DNA of 64,000 nucleotides from Streptomyces sp. SID13726. GTDB lineage: Bacteria; Actinomycetota; Actinomycetes; Streptomycetales; Streptomycetaceae. The notes under the pieces were generated by a model. The model worked only from the letters and a program-made list of their open reading frames with translations. It was not told the DNA's origin and ran no database searches. Where the stretch lies: positions 1-64,000 of the forward strand of contig NZ_JAAGLY010000016.1 of the NCBI RefSeq assembly GCF_010548375.1, given 5' to 3'. This document shows, one piece after another, positions 41,960-51,006 of this stretch. The position numbers and the translations under genes were made by a program. Every line of letters starts with the position of its first letter. The stretch's first letter is position 1.

Positions 41960-42904
41960 GTGCTGGAAGAAGTCGAGCGCTGGCTGAGCACCCGCTCCTG
42001 GTCGGTGACCGATCGCCCGCTCCACCAGATCATGGCCGCCAAGCAGCGCACCGGGCAGACGGTCAGCGTGGTGCTGCCCGCGCTCAACGAGGAGGAGACG
42101 GTCGGTGACATCGTCTCCGTGATACGTCACGACCTCATGTGCCAGGTCCCGCTGGTCGACGAGATCGTCGTCGTCGACTCGGGATCGACGGACGGCACCG
42201 CGAAGGTGGCCGCCGAGGCCGGTGCGCGGGTCGTGCACCGCGACGACATCCTGCCCCGCGTCCCGGCCGTACCGGGCAAGGGCGAGGTCCTGTGGCGCTC
42301 GCTGCTCGTGACCACCGGGGACATCGTCTGCTTCATCGACGCCGACCTCAGGGAGTTCTCCTCGGACTTCGTCTCCGGGATCGTCGGCCCGCTCCTGACC
42401 GACCCCGGGGTGGACCTCGTCAAGGCGATGTACGACCGTCCCCTGGGCGCCGCCGCCGGACAGGGCGGCCGGGTCACCGAGCTGATGGCGCGCCCGCTGC
42501 TGAACATGCACTGGCCGCAGCTGGCCGGTTTCGTGCAGCCGCTCGGCGGCGAGTACGCGGCCCGCCGCAGCCTCCTCGAACAGCTCCCGTTCCCGGTCGG
42601 CTACGGCGTGGAGCTGGGCATGCTGGTCGACGCCCTGCACCTGTCCGGCCTGGACGCCCTGGCCCAGGTCGACGTGGGAGTCCGCAAACACCGCCACCAG
42701 GACGGCCAGGCCCTGGGCCGGATGTCCGCCGCGATCTACCGCACCGCCCAGCTACGGCTGGCCCGAGGCCATCTGATCCGCCCTTCCCTGACCCAGTTCG
42801 AGCGGGGAGCGGACGGCTTCGAGCCACGGACGTACTCGGTGGACACGGAGGAACGCCCACCGATGACGGAGATCCCGGAGTACATGAAGAAAAAGGCCGC
42901 GTAG
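41960..42904 (+). CDS. gpgS: Glucosyl-3-phosphoglycerate synthase
   Basis: 314 residues from GTG 41960 (AAGGAG 8 nt upstream). A GT-A glycosyltransferase (family GT81) with VVLPALNEEETVGD, IVVVDSGSTDGT, the DxD motif in CFIDADLREF, and a long C-terminal region with FVQPLGGEYAARRSLLEQLPF and VDVGVRKHRHQD. It transfers glucose from an NDP-glucose to 3-phosphoglycerate, the first step toward glucosylglycerate and methylglucose polysaccharide. The adjacent otsA-otsB genes make trehalose, giving a compatible-solute neighbourhood. Confidence 0.92.
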   Translation: MLEEVERWLSTRSWSVTDRPLHQIMAAKQRTGQTVSVVLPALNEEETVGDIVSVIRHDLMCQVPLVDEIVVVDSGSTDGTAKVAAEAGARVVHRDDILPRVPAVPGKGEVLWRSLLVTTGDIVCFIDADLREFSSDFVSGIVGPLLTDPGVDLVKAMYDRPLGAAAGQGGRVTELMARPLLNMHWPQLAGFVQPLGGEYAARRSLLEQLPFPVGYGVELGMLVDALHLSGLDALAQVDVGVRKHRHQDGQALGRMSAAIYRTAQLRLARGHLIRPSLTQFERGADGFEPRTYSVDTEERPPMTEIPEYMKKKAA

Positions 42905-42906
42905 AA

Positions 42907-42960
42907 GCGCCCCTCCAGGGGCGCGGGGAACTGCGCGACCAGCCCCCACCGGCCCCCACC
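42907..42960. repeat. Streptomyces dispersed intergenic repeat with terminator hairpin
   Basis: A perfect hairpin (GCGCCCCT-CC-AGGGGCGC, 42907-42924) is followed by GGGGAACTGCGCGACCAGCC and C-rich sequence. I know this combination as a frequent intergenic repeat of Streptomyces chromosomes. It follows the gpgS stop and probably ends its transcript. Confidence 0.75.
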
Positions 42961-43004
42961 CGAAAAACGTTTGAGTGTTTGAGTCCCGGGCTAGATTTCG
43001 AGGC

Positions 43005-44402
43005 ATGGCTTCATCGCGCAGCGCCCCCGTACTGGTCGCGTCCAACCGAGGCCCCGTCTCCTACGACGTAGGCGAGGACGGCTCGCTGAACGCGAAGCGC
43101 GGCGGCGGCGGCCTCGTCTCCGGCCTCTCGGCGATCGGCCCGGAGGCCGGCGCGCTGTGGGTGTGCTCGGCCCTGTCCGACGGCGACCGCGAGGCCGTGC
43201 GGCGCGGAGTCGGCGAGGACGGCGTACGGATGCTGCCGATCCCGGCCGACGTGCACGCGGACGCGTACAACGGCATCGCGAACTCCGTGCTCTGGTTCGT
43301 CCACCACCTGCTCTACCAGACCCCGCTGGAGCCGGCCTTCGACGCGGAGTTCCGGCGGCAGTGGGCGTCGTACGAGACGTACAACCGCGCTTTCGCCGAG
43401 GCGCTCGCGGAGGAGGCGGCCGAGGGGGCGGCGGTCCTGGTGCAGGACTACCACCTGTGCCTGGTGCCGGGGATGCTCCGCGAGCTCCGTCCCGACCTGC
43501 GGATCTCGCACTTCTCGCACACTCCGTGGGCGCCGGTGGACTACTTCCGGATGCTCCCCGACGACATCGCGGACCGGCTGCTGCGCGGCATGCTCGGCGC
43601 GGACCGGCTCGGCTTCCTCACCCGCCGCTGGGCGGACGCCTTCACGGCCTGCTGCGCGGAGTTCACGGGCGGCCTCGGGGAGACGCTGGTCGGGGTGCAC
43701 GGCCTCGGCGCCGACGCGGACTTCCTGCGCGAGCGCTCGCACCGGGCGGACGTCGAGGAGCGCATGGCCGCCCTGCGCGAGGAGATCGGCGAGGGCCGCA
43801 GGACGGTCGTACGGGTGGACCGGACCGAGCTGTCGAAGAACATCGTGCGCGGACTGCTGGCCTACCGGCGGCTGCTGGAGTCGCGGCCCGAGTGGCGCGA
43901 GCGGGTCGTGCACGTGGCGTTCGCGTATCCCTCGCGGCAGGACCTCGCGGTGTACCGGGACTACACGGCGGAGGTGCAGCGGCTCGCGGACGAGATCAAC
44001 TCGGCGTACGGCACGCCCGGTTGGACCCCGGTCGTGCTGCACGTCAAGGACGACTTCGCCCGCTCCCTGGCCGCGTACCGGCTGGCCGACGTGGCCCTGG
44101 TCAACCCGATCCGGGACGGCATGAACCTGGTCGCCAAGGAGGTGCCGGTGGTCTCCGACGAGGGGTGCGCACTGGTGCTGTCGCGGGAGGCGGGGGCGTA
44201 CGAGGAGCTGGGCGAGGACGCGATCACGGTGAACCCGTACGACATCGAGCAGACCGCGCGGGCCCTGCACGAGGCGCTGACGATGCCGGCGGGCGAGCGT
44301 GCCGAGCGCGCCAAGAAGCTGACCGCGGCGGCGACGGCCCTGCCACCGGCCCAGTGGTTCCTGGAACAGCTGAACGCGCTGAACGAGCTGAGCGCGCGAT
44401 GA
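43005..44402 (+). CDS. otsA: Alpha,alpha-trehalose-phosphate synthase
   Basis: 465 residues from ATG 43005. GT20 features: VLVASNRGPVSY, GGGGLVSGLSAI, VLVQDYHLCLVPGML, FSHTPWAPVDYFRMLP, RVDRTELSKNIVRGL and the C-terminal NPIRDGMNLVAKE with nucleotide-sugar-binding Asp. It joins an NDP-glucose to glucose 6-phosphate, giving trehalose 6-phosphate. The stop overlaps the otsB start as ATGA. Confidence 0.95.
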   Translation: MASSRSAPVLVASNRGPVSYDVGEDGSLNAKRGGGGLVSGLSAIGPEAGALWVCSALSDGDREAVRRGVGEDGVRMLPIPADVHADAYNGIANSVLWFVHHLLYQTPLEPAFDAEFRRQWASYETYNRAFAEALAEEAAEGAAVLVQDYHLCLVPGMLRELRPDLRISHFSHTPWAPVDYFRMLPDDIADRLLRGMLGADRLGFLTRRWADAFTACCAEFTGGLGETLVGVHGLGADADFLRERSHRADVEERMAALREEIGEGRRTVVRVDRTELSKNIVRGLLAYRRLLESRPEWRERVVHVAFAYPSRQDLAVYRDYTAEVQRLADEINSAYGTPGWTPVVLHVKDDFARSLAAYRLADVALVNPIRDGMNLVAKEVPVVSDEGCALVLSREAGAYEELGEDAITVNPYDIEQTARALHEALTMPAGERAERAKKLTAAATALPPAQWFLEQLNALNELSAR

Positions 44403-45235
44403 CCGGGGCCGCCGACTCCCTGCCGACCCCGGTGACGCCCGCCGGGCGGGACGGGCTGCGGGCGATTCTCGCGGAGCCGCGGCGGGCGGTGATCGGGCTC
44501 GACTTCGACGGGACGCTCGCGCCGATCGTCGCGGACCCGGAGCGGGCGCGGGCGCACCCCGACGCGGTGGCCGCCCTCGCGGCACTCGCGCCGAAGGTGG
44601 CGTCGATCGCGGTGATCACCGGCCGCCCGGCCGAGGTGGCGGTCCGCAACGGCGGTTTCGCGGGCGTGCCGGGCCTGGAGCATCTGACCGTGCTCGGCCA
44701 CTACGGCGCGGAGCGCTGGGACGCCGTGACGGGCGAGGTCACCGCGCCCGAGCCGCATCCGGGCGTGGCCGCGGTCCGTGCCGAGCTGCCGGACCTCCTC
44801 GCCGGGACCGGCGCCTGGGTCGAGGAGAAGGGCGGCCGGGCGGTGGCCGTCCACACCCGCCGGGCCCCGGACCCCCAGGCCGCCTTCGAGAACCTGCGCG
44901 CCCCTCTCACCGGCCTCGCCGCACGCCACGGCCTGATCGTCGAACCCGGCCGCCTGGTCCTGGAACTGCGCCCCCCTGGCATGGACAAGGGCGTGGCCCT
45001 TCGCACCCATCTCCGCGAGACCGGGGCGACGTCCGTCCTCTACGGCGGTGACGACCTCGGCGACCTCCCGGCCTTCTCCGCCGTCGACGACCTCCGCGCC
45101 ACCGGCACCCCGGGCCTCCTGCTGTGCAGCGGCAACGACGAGGTGACGGAACTGCGCAAACGGGCCGACCTGGTGGTGGACGGGCCGGGGGGCGTGGTGG
45201 AGCTGCTGCGGGCGCTGGCGGACCGGCTCAGCTGA
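44399..45235 (+). CDS. otsB: Trehalose-phosphatase
   Basis: 278 residues from ATG 44399. HAD-type phosphatase: motif I GLDFDGTLAPIV, motif II IAVITGRPA, Lys in PPGMDKGVALR and motif IV LYGGDDLGDLPAF. It dephosphorylates trehalose 6-phosphate to trehalose. Direct 4-bp overlap with otsA guarantees coupled synthesis. It converges with the DUF3263 gene, with stops 3 bp apart. Confidence 0.95.
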   Translation: MTGAADSLPTPVTPAGRDGLRAILAEPRRAVIGLDFDGTLAPIVADPERARAHPDAVAALAALAPKVASIAVITGRPAEVAVRNGGFAGVPGLEHLTVLGHYGAERWDAVTGEVTAPEPHPGVAAVRAELPDLLAGTGAWVEEKGGRAVAVHTRRAPDPQAAFENLRAPLTGLAARHGLIVEPGRLVLELRPPGMDKGVALRTHLRETGATSVLYGGDDLGDLPAFSAVDDLRATGTPGLLLCSGNDEVTELRKRADLVVDGPGGVVELLRALADRLS

Positions 45236-45238
45236 CGC

Positions 45239-45466
45239 TCATCTCTCCGACCGCCGCCCCTCCCGGACTCTGAGCAGCCGGTTCACCGTCACCGGGTCGA
45301 AGGACAGGGCCCGTTCGTCGTCGAGGAGGGCGTTCAGGAGCTGGTAGTAGCGGACCGGTGCCAGGCCCAGCTCCTCGCGGATCGCGCGTTCCTTCGCGCC
45401 GGGCCCGGTGAAGCCGCGGCGCTCCAGCGCGAGGATGTCCCGCTCCCTGCGGTCGAGCTCTTCCAT
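45239..45466 (-). CDS. DUF3263 family small protein
   Basis: 75 residues from ATG 45466 (MEELDRRERDILALERRGF). The sequence LDRRERDILALE...GPGAKERAIREELGLAPVRYYQLLNALLD is typical of DUF3263, a helical domain resembling the sigma-factor-like or HTH DNA-binding fold in small actinobacterial proteins. Function unknown; probably DNA-binding. It lies next to otsB, as I recall for other Streptomyces. Confidence 0.9.
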   Translation of the reverse strand: MEELDRRERDILALERRGFTGPGAKERAIREELGLAPVRYYQLLNALLDDERALSFDPVTVNRLLRVREGRRSER

Positions 45467-45547
45467 GCCAGGCACGGTAGCCCCCGGCACTGACAACGGC
45501 ACCGGCCACAGCACGAACCGCAGCACCGGCAAAGGCACCGACGGCGG

Positions 45548-46849
45548 CTACTCGGCCCGCTGCGCGGTCAGCTGAAGCTCCCGCAGCACGGCGGTGGGGT
45601 TGCCGTCCGCGCTCACCGCGGCCCCGATCCGCTTCTTCACGGCCGCGCTGACCGTCGCCCAGGACGTCTTGCCCACCGGCGCCAGCTCGGAGCTGGGCAG
45701 CGCGTCGAGGAAGGGCTTGAGGTCGGCGTCCTGGGAGGCCCCGCTCATCGCGACGGACGCGGAGTTGGTGACCGGCAGCAGGTCGTACTCGCGCGAGAAC
45801 GCGAGGACGTTCTTCTCGCTGTAGACGAAGTCGAGGAAGTCCCCCACCTGCTCGGCGTGGCCGTTCTTCCGGAACGCCATCATCCAGTCGGCGACGCCCA
45901 TGGAGTTCTTGGTCTCCCCGGCGGCCCCGGGCATCGGCACCATGCCGAACTTCACGCCCTTCGCGGCGGCGATCTTCATCAGCGAGGGATGCCCGTTGAG
46001 CATGCCCACGTCCCCCGCGGCGAACGCCGAGAACGCGTCGGCCCGGTTCAGGCTCGCGGGCGCCACCGGTCCGGTGAGCCCCTTGCCGACCAGGTCGTCC
46101 TTGAGCCAGGTCAGGGTGTCGACGTTCTCCTCGGAGTCGATGCCGTACGTCCCGAGCGAGTCGATGTACCCGCCGCCCCCGCTGAGCAGCCACTGCATGG
46201 TCTCGGCCTGTGCCTCCTCCGGGCCGAGCGGCAGCGCGTACGGGTACTTCACGCCGTCCGCCTTGAGCGCCTCGGCGTCGGCGGCGAGCTGCTTCCAGGT
46301 CTTCGGCGCGGAGATCCCGGCGTCGGCGAAGAGGGTCTTGTTGTAGAAGAGCAGCCGGGTGGAGGCGGCGAACGGCATCCCGTACTGCACCCCGTTGATC
46401 CGCCCGGCGGACGCGAGCTGCGAGACGAAGTCGGCCTGTTCGCGGATGCCGAGCAGGTCGTCGGCCTTGTAGAGCAGGCCCTTGTCCGCGTAGTCGGCGT
46501 ACGCCCCGATCTGCGCCATGTCCGGCGCCTTGCCGTCGTCGACCAGCTCCTTGACCTCGCGGTCGACGTCGGTCCAGGAGTACACGCTGACGTCCACCTT
46601 CACGCCGGGGTGCGTGCCCTCGTACTCCTCGACGAGCTTGTCCCAGTACTTCTGCGAGCCGTTGGCGGAGCTGTCGCCGTAGTCGGCGGCGACGAGTCTC
46701 AGGGTCACCTCGTCCGATCCGGAGCCGAGGCCGCAGCCGCCCAGGACCGCCGTCATGCCCAGCGCGGACACCGCCGCGATCGTTCCCGTCCTACCCCGCC
46801 GCACCGACAACCGCCCCACACTCACGTTCGAAAACTTTCGAAAAGTCAT
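45548..46849 (-). CDS. ABC transporter sugar-binding lipoprotein
   Basis: 433 residues from ATG 46849 (GGAG 6 nt upstream). A basic N terminus and hydrophobic stretch end in the lipobox LGGC. The mature protein is a family 1 extracellular solute-binding protein: TLRLVAADYGD, YWDKLVEEYEGTHPGVKVD, APDMAQIGAYADYADKG, YGMPFAASTRLLFYNKTLF and WKQLAADAEAL. It should bind a sugar outside the cell for an ABC importer whose permeases are not here. It is divergent from nagK, and the shared 76-bp region contains DasR-like sites, so an amino sugar or its oligomer is a likely ligand. Confidence 0.93.
   Translation of the reverse strand: MTFRKFSNVSVGRLSVRRGRTGTIAAVSALGMTAVLGGCGLGSGSDEVTLRLVAADYGDSSANGSQKYWDKLVEEYEGTHPGVKVDVSVYSWTDVDREVKELVDDGKAPDMAQIGAYADYADKGLLYKADDLLGIREQADFVSQLASAGRINGVQYGMPFAASTRLLFYNKTLFADAGISAPKTWKQLAADAEALKADGVKYPYALPLGPEEAQAETMQWLLSGGGGYIDSLGTYGIDSEENVDTLTWLKDDLVGKGLTGPVAPASLNRADAFSAFAAGDVGMLNGHPSLMKIAAAKGVKFGMVPMPGAAGETKNSMGVADWMMAFRKNGHAEQVGDFLDFVYSEKNVLAFSREYDLLPVTNSASVAMSGASQDADLKPFLDALPSSELAPVGKTSWATVSAAVKKRIGAAVSADGNPTAVLRELQLTAQRAE
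46827..46842 (-). promoter_or_regulatory. TTCGAAA-N2-TTTCGAA palindrome at the start of the sugar-binding gene
   Basis: Seven-base arms around AC, located within codons 3-8 of the lipoprotein gene. The CGAAA/TTTCG core resembles operators of LacI- or ROK-type sugar regulators in Streptomyces. Confidence 0.4.
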
Positions 46850-46863
46850 ACATATCTCCGCCC

Positions 46864-46897
46864 TAAGGTCTACACCACGTGAGTGGACTAGACCTCT
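46864..46897. promoter_or_regulatory. Tandem DasR operators (dre) between the binding-protein gene and nagK
   Basis: AGTGGACTAGACCTCT (46882-46897) matches the dre palindrome AGTGGTCTAGACCACT at 14 of 16 bases, 28 bp before nagK. A weaker copy, TAAGGTCTACACCACG (46864-46879, 11 of 16), abuts it, 14 bp before the divergent lipoprotein gene. DasR control of nagK-nagA is established in S. coelicolor. Confidence 0.85.
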
Positions 46898-46925
46898 TGC
46901 GGGTCATGGGGCCACACTGTCCCCC

Positions 46926-47870
46926 GTGAGACATGTCATCGCCCTCGACGTGGGCGGCACCGGGATGAAGGCGGCCCTGGTCGGTGCGGGCGGCGAGCTG
47001 CTGCACCGGGCCCGCCGGGCGACCGGCCGCGAGCGCGGACCGGACGCGGTCGTCGACGGCATCCTCGACTTCGCCGCCGAGCTGCGCGCGTACGGCGTCC
47101 AGCACCTCGGCGCCCCCGCGGCCGCCGCCGGTGTCGCCGTCCCCGGCATCGTCGACGAGGAGCACGGCGTCGCCGCCTACTCCGCCAACCTGGGCTGGCG
47201 CGACCTGCCCCTGCGCGACCTGCTCACCGCCCGCCTCGACGGCGCCCCGGTCGCCCTCGGCCACGACGTCCGCACCGGCGGCCTCGCGGAGGGCCGTATC
47301 GGAGCGGGCCGGGGCACCGACCGCTTCCTCTTCGTCCCCCTCGGCACCGGCATCGCGGGCGCGATCGGCATCGGGGGCCGGGTAGAGGCCGGCGCCCATG
47401 GCTTCGCGGGCGAGATCGGCCACATCGTCGTACGACCCGGGGGCACGCCCTGCCCGTGCGGTCAGCGGGGCTGCCTGGAGCGGTACGCCTCAGCGGCGGC
47501 CGTGTCACAGGCGTGGGCGGACGCCACCGGGGACCCCGGGGCGGACGCGGCGGCCTGTGCCAAGGCGGTCGAGGCCGCGGACCCGAGGGCCCAGGAGGTC
47601 TGGCAGCACGCCGTGGCCGCCCTGGCCGACGGCCTGGTCACCGCCCTCACCCTCCTGGACCCCCGCACCCTGATCATCGGTGGCGGCCTGGCCGAGGCGG
47701 GGGAAACCTTGTTCACACCGCTCAGGAACGCGGTCCGGCAACGGATCACCTTCCAGAAGCAGCCGACCATCGTCCCGGCGGCCCTGGGCGACACGGCGGG
47801 ATGCCTGGGCGCAGGCCTACTGGCCTGGGATCTCGTCAACAAGACCGACGGTACGGAGGCAACGAGCTGA
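46926..47870 (+). CDS. nagK: ROK-family N-acetylglucosamine kinase
   Basis: 314 residues from GTG 46926 (VRHVIALDVGGTGMKAAL). ROK kinase motifs: phosphate loop DVGGTGMK, VPGIVDEEHGV, GHDVRTGGLAEGRIGAG, PLGTGIAGAI, and the zinc-binding signature GEIGHIVV...CPCGQRGCLE. It phosphorylates GlcNAc at O6. The stop overlaps the nagA start as TGATG. The dre sites just upstream place it in the DasR amino-sugar regulon. A glucokinase is a possible alternative by sequence, but the nagA coupling decides. Confidence 0.92.
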   Translation: MRHVIALDVGGTGMKAALVGAGGELLHRARRATGRERGPDAVVDGILDFAAELRAYGVQHLGAPAAAAGVAVPGIVDEEHGVAAYSANLGWRDLPLRDLLTARLDGAPVALGHDVRTGGLAEGRIGAGRGTDRFLFVPLGTGIAGAIGIGGRVEAGAHGFAGEIGHIVVRPGGTPCPCGQRGCLERYASAAAVSQAWADATGDPGADAAACAKAVEAADPRAQEVWQHAVAALADGLVTALTLLDPRTLIIGGGLAEAGETLFTPLRNAVRQRITFQKQPTIVPAALGDTAGCLGAGLLAWDLVNKTDGTEATS

Positions 47871-49054
47871 TGGCAGCCCACCCAGGGGCGCACCCGCATC
47901 CCGCAACCGGCAAGGCGCCCCTCGTCCTGTCCGGCGCAACGGTCGTCCTCCCCACAGGAACCGTCAAGAACGGCAGGGTGATCATCGACGGCACCCGCAT
48001 CGCAGGCAGCGCCCCGGAGAACGCCCAGGTCATAGACGTAACCAACCACTGGCTGGTCCCCGGCTTCGTCGACCTGCACAACCACGGCGGCGGCGGAGCC
48101 TCGTTCACCTCGGGCACCCCCGAGGAGATCCTCAAGGGCATCCGCACCCACCTGACCCACGGCACCACCACCCTCGTCGCCTCCACCGTCACCGGCGACA
48201 TGGCCTTCCTCGCGGAACGCGCCGGCCTCCTCTCCGAACTCGCCGAGCAGGGCGACATCGCCGGTATCCACTTCGAGGGCCCCTTCATCTCCCCCTGCCG
48301 CAAGGGCGCCCACTCCGAGAACCTGCTGCGCGACCCCGACCCGGCGGAGGTCCGCAAGCTGATCGACGCGGCGCGCGGACAGGCGAGGATGCTCACCCTC
48401 GCCACCGAACTCCCCGGCGGCCTGGACTCCGTACGGCTGCTCGCCGAGCACGGTGTCATCGCGGCGATCGGTCACACGGACGCGTCCTACGAGCAGACCG
48501 TCGAGGCCATCGACGCGGGCGCGACCGTGGCCACGCACCTCTTCAACGCGATGCCGCCCCTGGGCCACCGTGACCCGGGCCCGATCGCCGCGCTCCTGGA
48601 GGACGAGCGGATCACGGTCGAGCTGATCAACGACGGCACGCATCTGCACCCGGCCGCGCTGCAACTGGCGTTCCATCACGCGGGTCCGCGGCGGGTCGCG
48701 TTCATCACGGACGCGATGGACGCGGCGGGCTTCGGCGACGGCCGTTACATGCTCGGCCCGCTGGAGGTGGAGGTCAGCGACGGGGTGGCCCGGCTCGTGG
48801 AGGGCGGTTCGATCGCCGGCTCGACGCTGACGCTCGACCGTGCGTTCAAGCGGGCGGTGACGGTCGACCGGCTACCCGTGGAGGACGTGGTCGCCGCGCT
48901 CTGCGCCAACCCGGCCCGGCTGCTGGGCAGGTCGGACCGCATCGGCTCCCTGGAGCCCGGGAAGGACGCCGACCTGGTGCTTCTCGACCATCAATTCGAC
49001 CTCAAGGGCGTCATGCGCCGGGGCGAATGGGTGGTCGATCCGCAACTGGGTTGA
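47870..49054 (+). CDS. nagA: N-acetylglucosamine-6-phosphate deacetylase
   Basis: 394 residues from ATG 47870 (GGAGG upstream inside nagK). Amidohydrolase barrel: metal-binding DLHNHGGGG, the Glu in IHFEGPFIS, His in AIGHTDASY and THLFNAMPPLGHRDPG, and catalytic Asp in FITDAMDAAGF. It removes the acetyl group from GlcNAc-6-phosphate to give glucosamine-6-phosphate. It links GlcNAc uptake (NagK) and cell-wall recycling (MurQ at 29027) to central metabolism; its substrate or product controls DasR. Confidence 0.95.
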   Translation: MAAHPGAHPHPATGKAPLVLSGATVVLPTGTVKNGRVIIDGTRIAGSAPENAQVIDVTNHWLVPGFVDLHNHGGGGASFTSGTPEEILKGIRTHLTHGTTTLVASTVTGDMAFLAERAGLLSELAEQGDIAGIHFEGPFISPCRKGAHSENLLRDPDPAEVRKLIDAARGQARMLTLATELPGGLDSVRLLAEHGVIAAIGHTDASYEQTVEAIDAGATVATHLFNAMPPLGHRDPGPIAALLEDERITVELINDGTHLHPAALQLAFHHAGPRRVAFITDAMDAAGFGDGRYMLGPLEVEVSDGVARLVEGGSIAGSTLTLDRAFKRAVTVDRLPVEDVVAALCANPARLLGRSDRIGSLEPGKDADLVLLDHQFDLKGVMRRGEWVVDPQLG

Positions 49055-49131
49055 TGTGTCCCGCTGTTGAGGGCGGCGGTGTCCTGGGAGACTGGGCGGT
49101 CTCATTCTGTCTTCGGGGGAGGTCGGCCCGG

Positions 49132-50061
49132 GTGATCCTCACGGTCACGCTGAACACCGCTCTCGACCTCACGTACCGCGTACGGTCGTTGCGGCCGCAC
49201 ACCACCCACCGGGTCACCGAGGTCGTCGAACGCCCGGGCGGCAAGGGGCTGAACGTGGCCCGGGTGCTGGCGGCGCTCGGCCACGGGGTGACGGTCACGG
49301 GCTTCACGGGCGGTGTCACGGGCCGCGTGGTCCAGGACCAACTCACCGCCGTACCGGGCCTGGTGGACGCGCTGGTCCCCGTCTCCGGCTCCACCCGGCG
49401 CACGATCGCGGTCGTGGACGAACTCACCGGCGACACGACCCAGCTCAACGAGCCCGGCCCGACGGTGACTTCGGCGGAGTGGGCGGCCTTCCAGGAGGCG
49501 TACGACGATCTCGTCCCGGCCGCCTCGGCGGTGGCCCTGTGCGGCAGCCTTCCGCCGGGGGTGCCGGTGGGCGCGTACGCGGGCCTGATCCGCACGGCGA
49601 AGGCGGCCGGGGTCCCGGTCCTCCTCGACACCAGCGGAGAGCCACTGCGCCGCGGGGTCGCCGCCCGCCCGGACATCCTCAAGCCGAACGCCACCGAACT
49701 CTCCGAACTGACCGGCTCCCACGACCCGCTGCGCGCGACACAGGACGCACGGCGGCGGGGCGCCCTCGCGGTGGTGGCCTCCCTGGGCCCGCAGGGCCTC
49801 CTCGCGGCCACCCCCGAGGGCCGCTGGCGTGCCACTCCCCCGGCCCCCACCCGCGGCAACCCCACCGGCGCCGGCGACTCCGCGGTGGCCGGCCTCCTGT
49901 CGGCCCTGACCGACCAACTCCCCTGGCCGGACCGCCTGACCCGAGCGGTAGCCCTGTCGGCGGCGACCGTACTGGCCCCGGCGGCAGGGGAGTTCGACCG
50001 TCCGACCTACGAGAACCTGCTGGACCGGGTCACGGTCACGGGGGAGGTCAGCGCGGCGTGA
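49132..50061 (+). CDS. PfkB-family hexose/phosphohexose kinase (1-phosphofructokinase type)
   Basis: 309 residues from GTG 49132 (GGGGGAGG 8-11 nt upstream). PfkB hallmarks: ILTVTLNTALDLTY, VVERPGGKGLNVARVLAALG, LCGSLPPGVP, LKPNATELSEL and the C-terminal NPTGAGDSAVAGLL with catalytic Asp. Members phosphorylate fructose 1-phosphate, tagatose 6-phosphate or related sugars. It follows nagA by 77 bp, so it may extend the amino-sugar catabolic unit, but the exact substrate is open. Confidence 0.9.
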   Translation: MILTVTLNTALDLTYRVRSLRPHTTHRVTEVVERPGGKGLNVARVLAALGHGVTVTGFTGGVTGRVVQDQLTAVPGLVDALVPVSGSTRRTIAVVDELTGDTTQLNEPGPTVTSAEWAAFQEAYDDLVPAASAVALCGSLPPGVPVGAYAGLIRTAKAAGVPVLLDTSGEPLRRGVAARPDILKPNATELSELTGSHDPLRATQDARRRGALAVVASLGPQGLLAATPEGRWRATPPAPTRGNPTGAGDSAVAGLLSALTDQLPWPDRLTRAVALSAATVLAPAAGEFDRPTYENLLDRVTVTGEVSAA

Positions 50062-50064
50062 CCT

Positions 50065-51006
50065 CTACTGGTCGACGTTCTCCGTCACGGTGAACTGGTC
50101 GAGCAGGGCGTTGCACTGGTTGCCCTGCTGGCAGGAGAGCTGGATCGTGTTGGTGCCCTTGGTCAGGGAGACCTGGGCCCAGGTCTCCTGCCATTCGTTT
50201 GCCGGAAGCCCGCCGAAGTTCTTCATGTTCAGGGGGCGGGAAGAGGCCTTCCCGTTGACCGTCACCGTGGCGTTGGCGTCGTCGGCGGGGAGGGCGTAGC
50301 GGACGTAGACCCGGTAGGTGCCGGCCTTCTCGATGCCGTTCACCGTCCAGGTGACCGAGGCGCCCTGCTGGTTGAAGCCCTGTATGTAGACGCCGCCGTC
50401 GGACTTGGCGCCCTTCACGTCGGACGCGCCGCTCGCGCCGCCCTCCAGGCGCATCGTCTTCACGTCGGCCTTCGGGAGCTCCGCGGCTTCCGCCTCCGAC
50501 GAGGAGGCCGACGCGCTCGGCTCCGAGCTCTGGGACGTGCTCGGGGTCGTGCTCGCGCCGTTCGCGTCGTCGTTCTTCGAGCCGTCGCCGCCCATCATCG
50601 CGACGCCGATGCCGATGACGACCGCGGCGACCACCGCGATGGCGCCGATCAGGAGGCCCTTGGTGTTGGGGCCGCCGCCGCGACCGCCGCGACCGCTGTA
50701 GCCCGGCATGGGCTGCTGGCTGGTGGGGGCCGCGCCCGGGAGGGTCTCGGGGGCCGCGTAGTGGGCGCTCGGCTGGCCGTAGGTGCCCTGCTGCTGCGGG
50801 ACCTGGCCGTAGGGGGCCGTCGGCGCGGTGGGCGCCTGCTGCTGGCCGTACTGGCGCTGGCCGACCGCGCGCACTCTGTTGACGGAGTTCGGGTAGCCGT
50901 AGCCGCCGGAGGGCGGTTGGGCCCCGTTGGCCTGGCCGTCGGCGTAGAGGTAGCCGAACGGGTCGTCGTCCTCGGGCGTGCTCGCGCCGTTGTTGCCGGA
51001 CGTCAT
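50065..51006 (-). CDS. Single-pass membrane protein with a C-terminal carbohydrate-binding-like domain
   Basis: 313 residues. Residues 1-110 are cytosolic, Pro/Gln/Gly-rich and disordered. One membrane helix (LLIGAIAVVAAVVIGIGVAMMGG) follows, then a Ser/Thr-rich stalk and a 125-residue beta-sandwich resembling CBM35/CBM6 (RLEGGASGASDV, GSVTWTVNGIEKAGTYRVYVRYAL-like strands, GTNTIQLSCQQGNQCNALLDQFTV with two Cys). It is likely to touch glycans at the cell surface. It is downstream of cdgB on the same strand (121 bp) and convergent with the PfkB gene. Confidence 0.82.
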   Translation of the reverse strand: MTSGNNGASTPEDDDPFGYLYADGQANGAQPPSGGYGYPNSVNRVRAVGQRQYGQQQAPTAPTAPYGQVPQQQGTYGQPSAHYAAPETLPGAAPTSQQPMPGYSGRGGRGGGPNTKGLLIGAIAVVAAVVIGIGVAMMGGDGSKNDDANGASTTPSTSQSSEPSASASSSEAEAAELPKADVKTMRLEGGASGASDVKGAKSDGGVYIQGFNQQGASVTWTVNGIEKAGTYRVYVRYALPADDANATVTVNGKASSRPLNMKNFGGLPANEWQETWAQVSLTKGTNTIQLSCQQGNQCNALLDQFTVTENVDQ

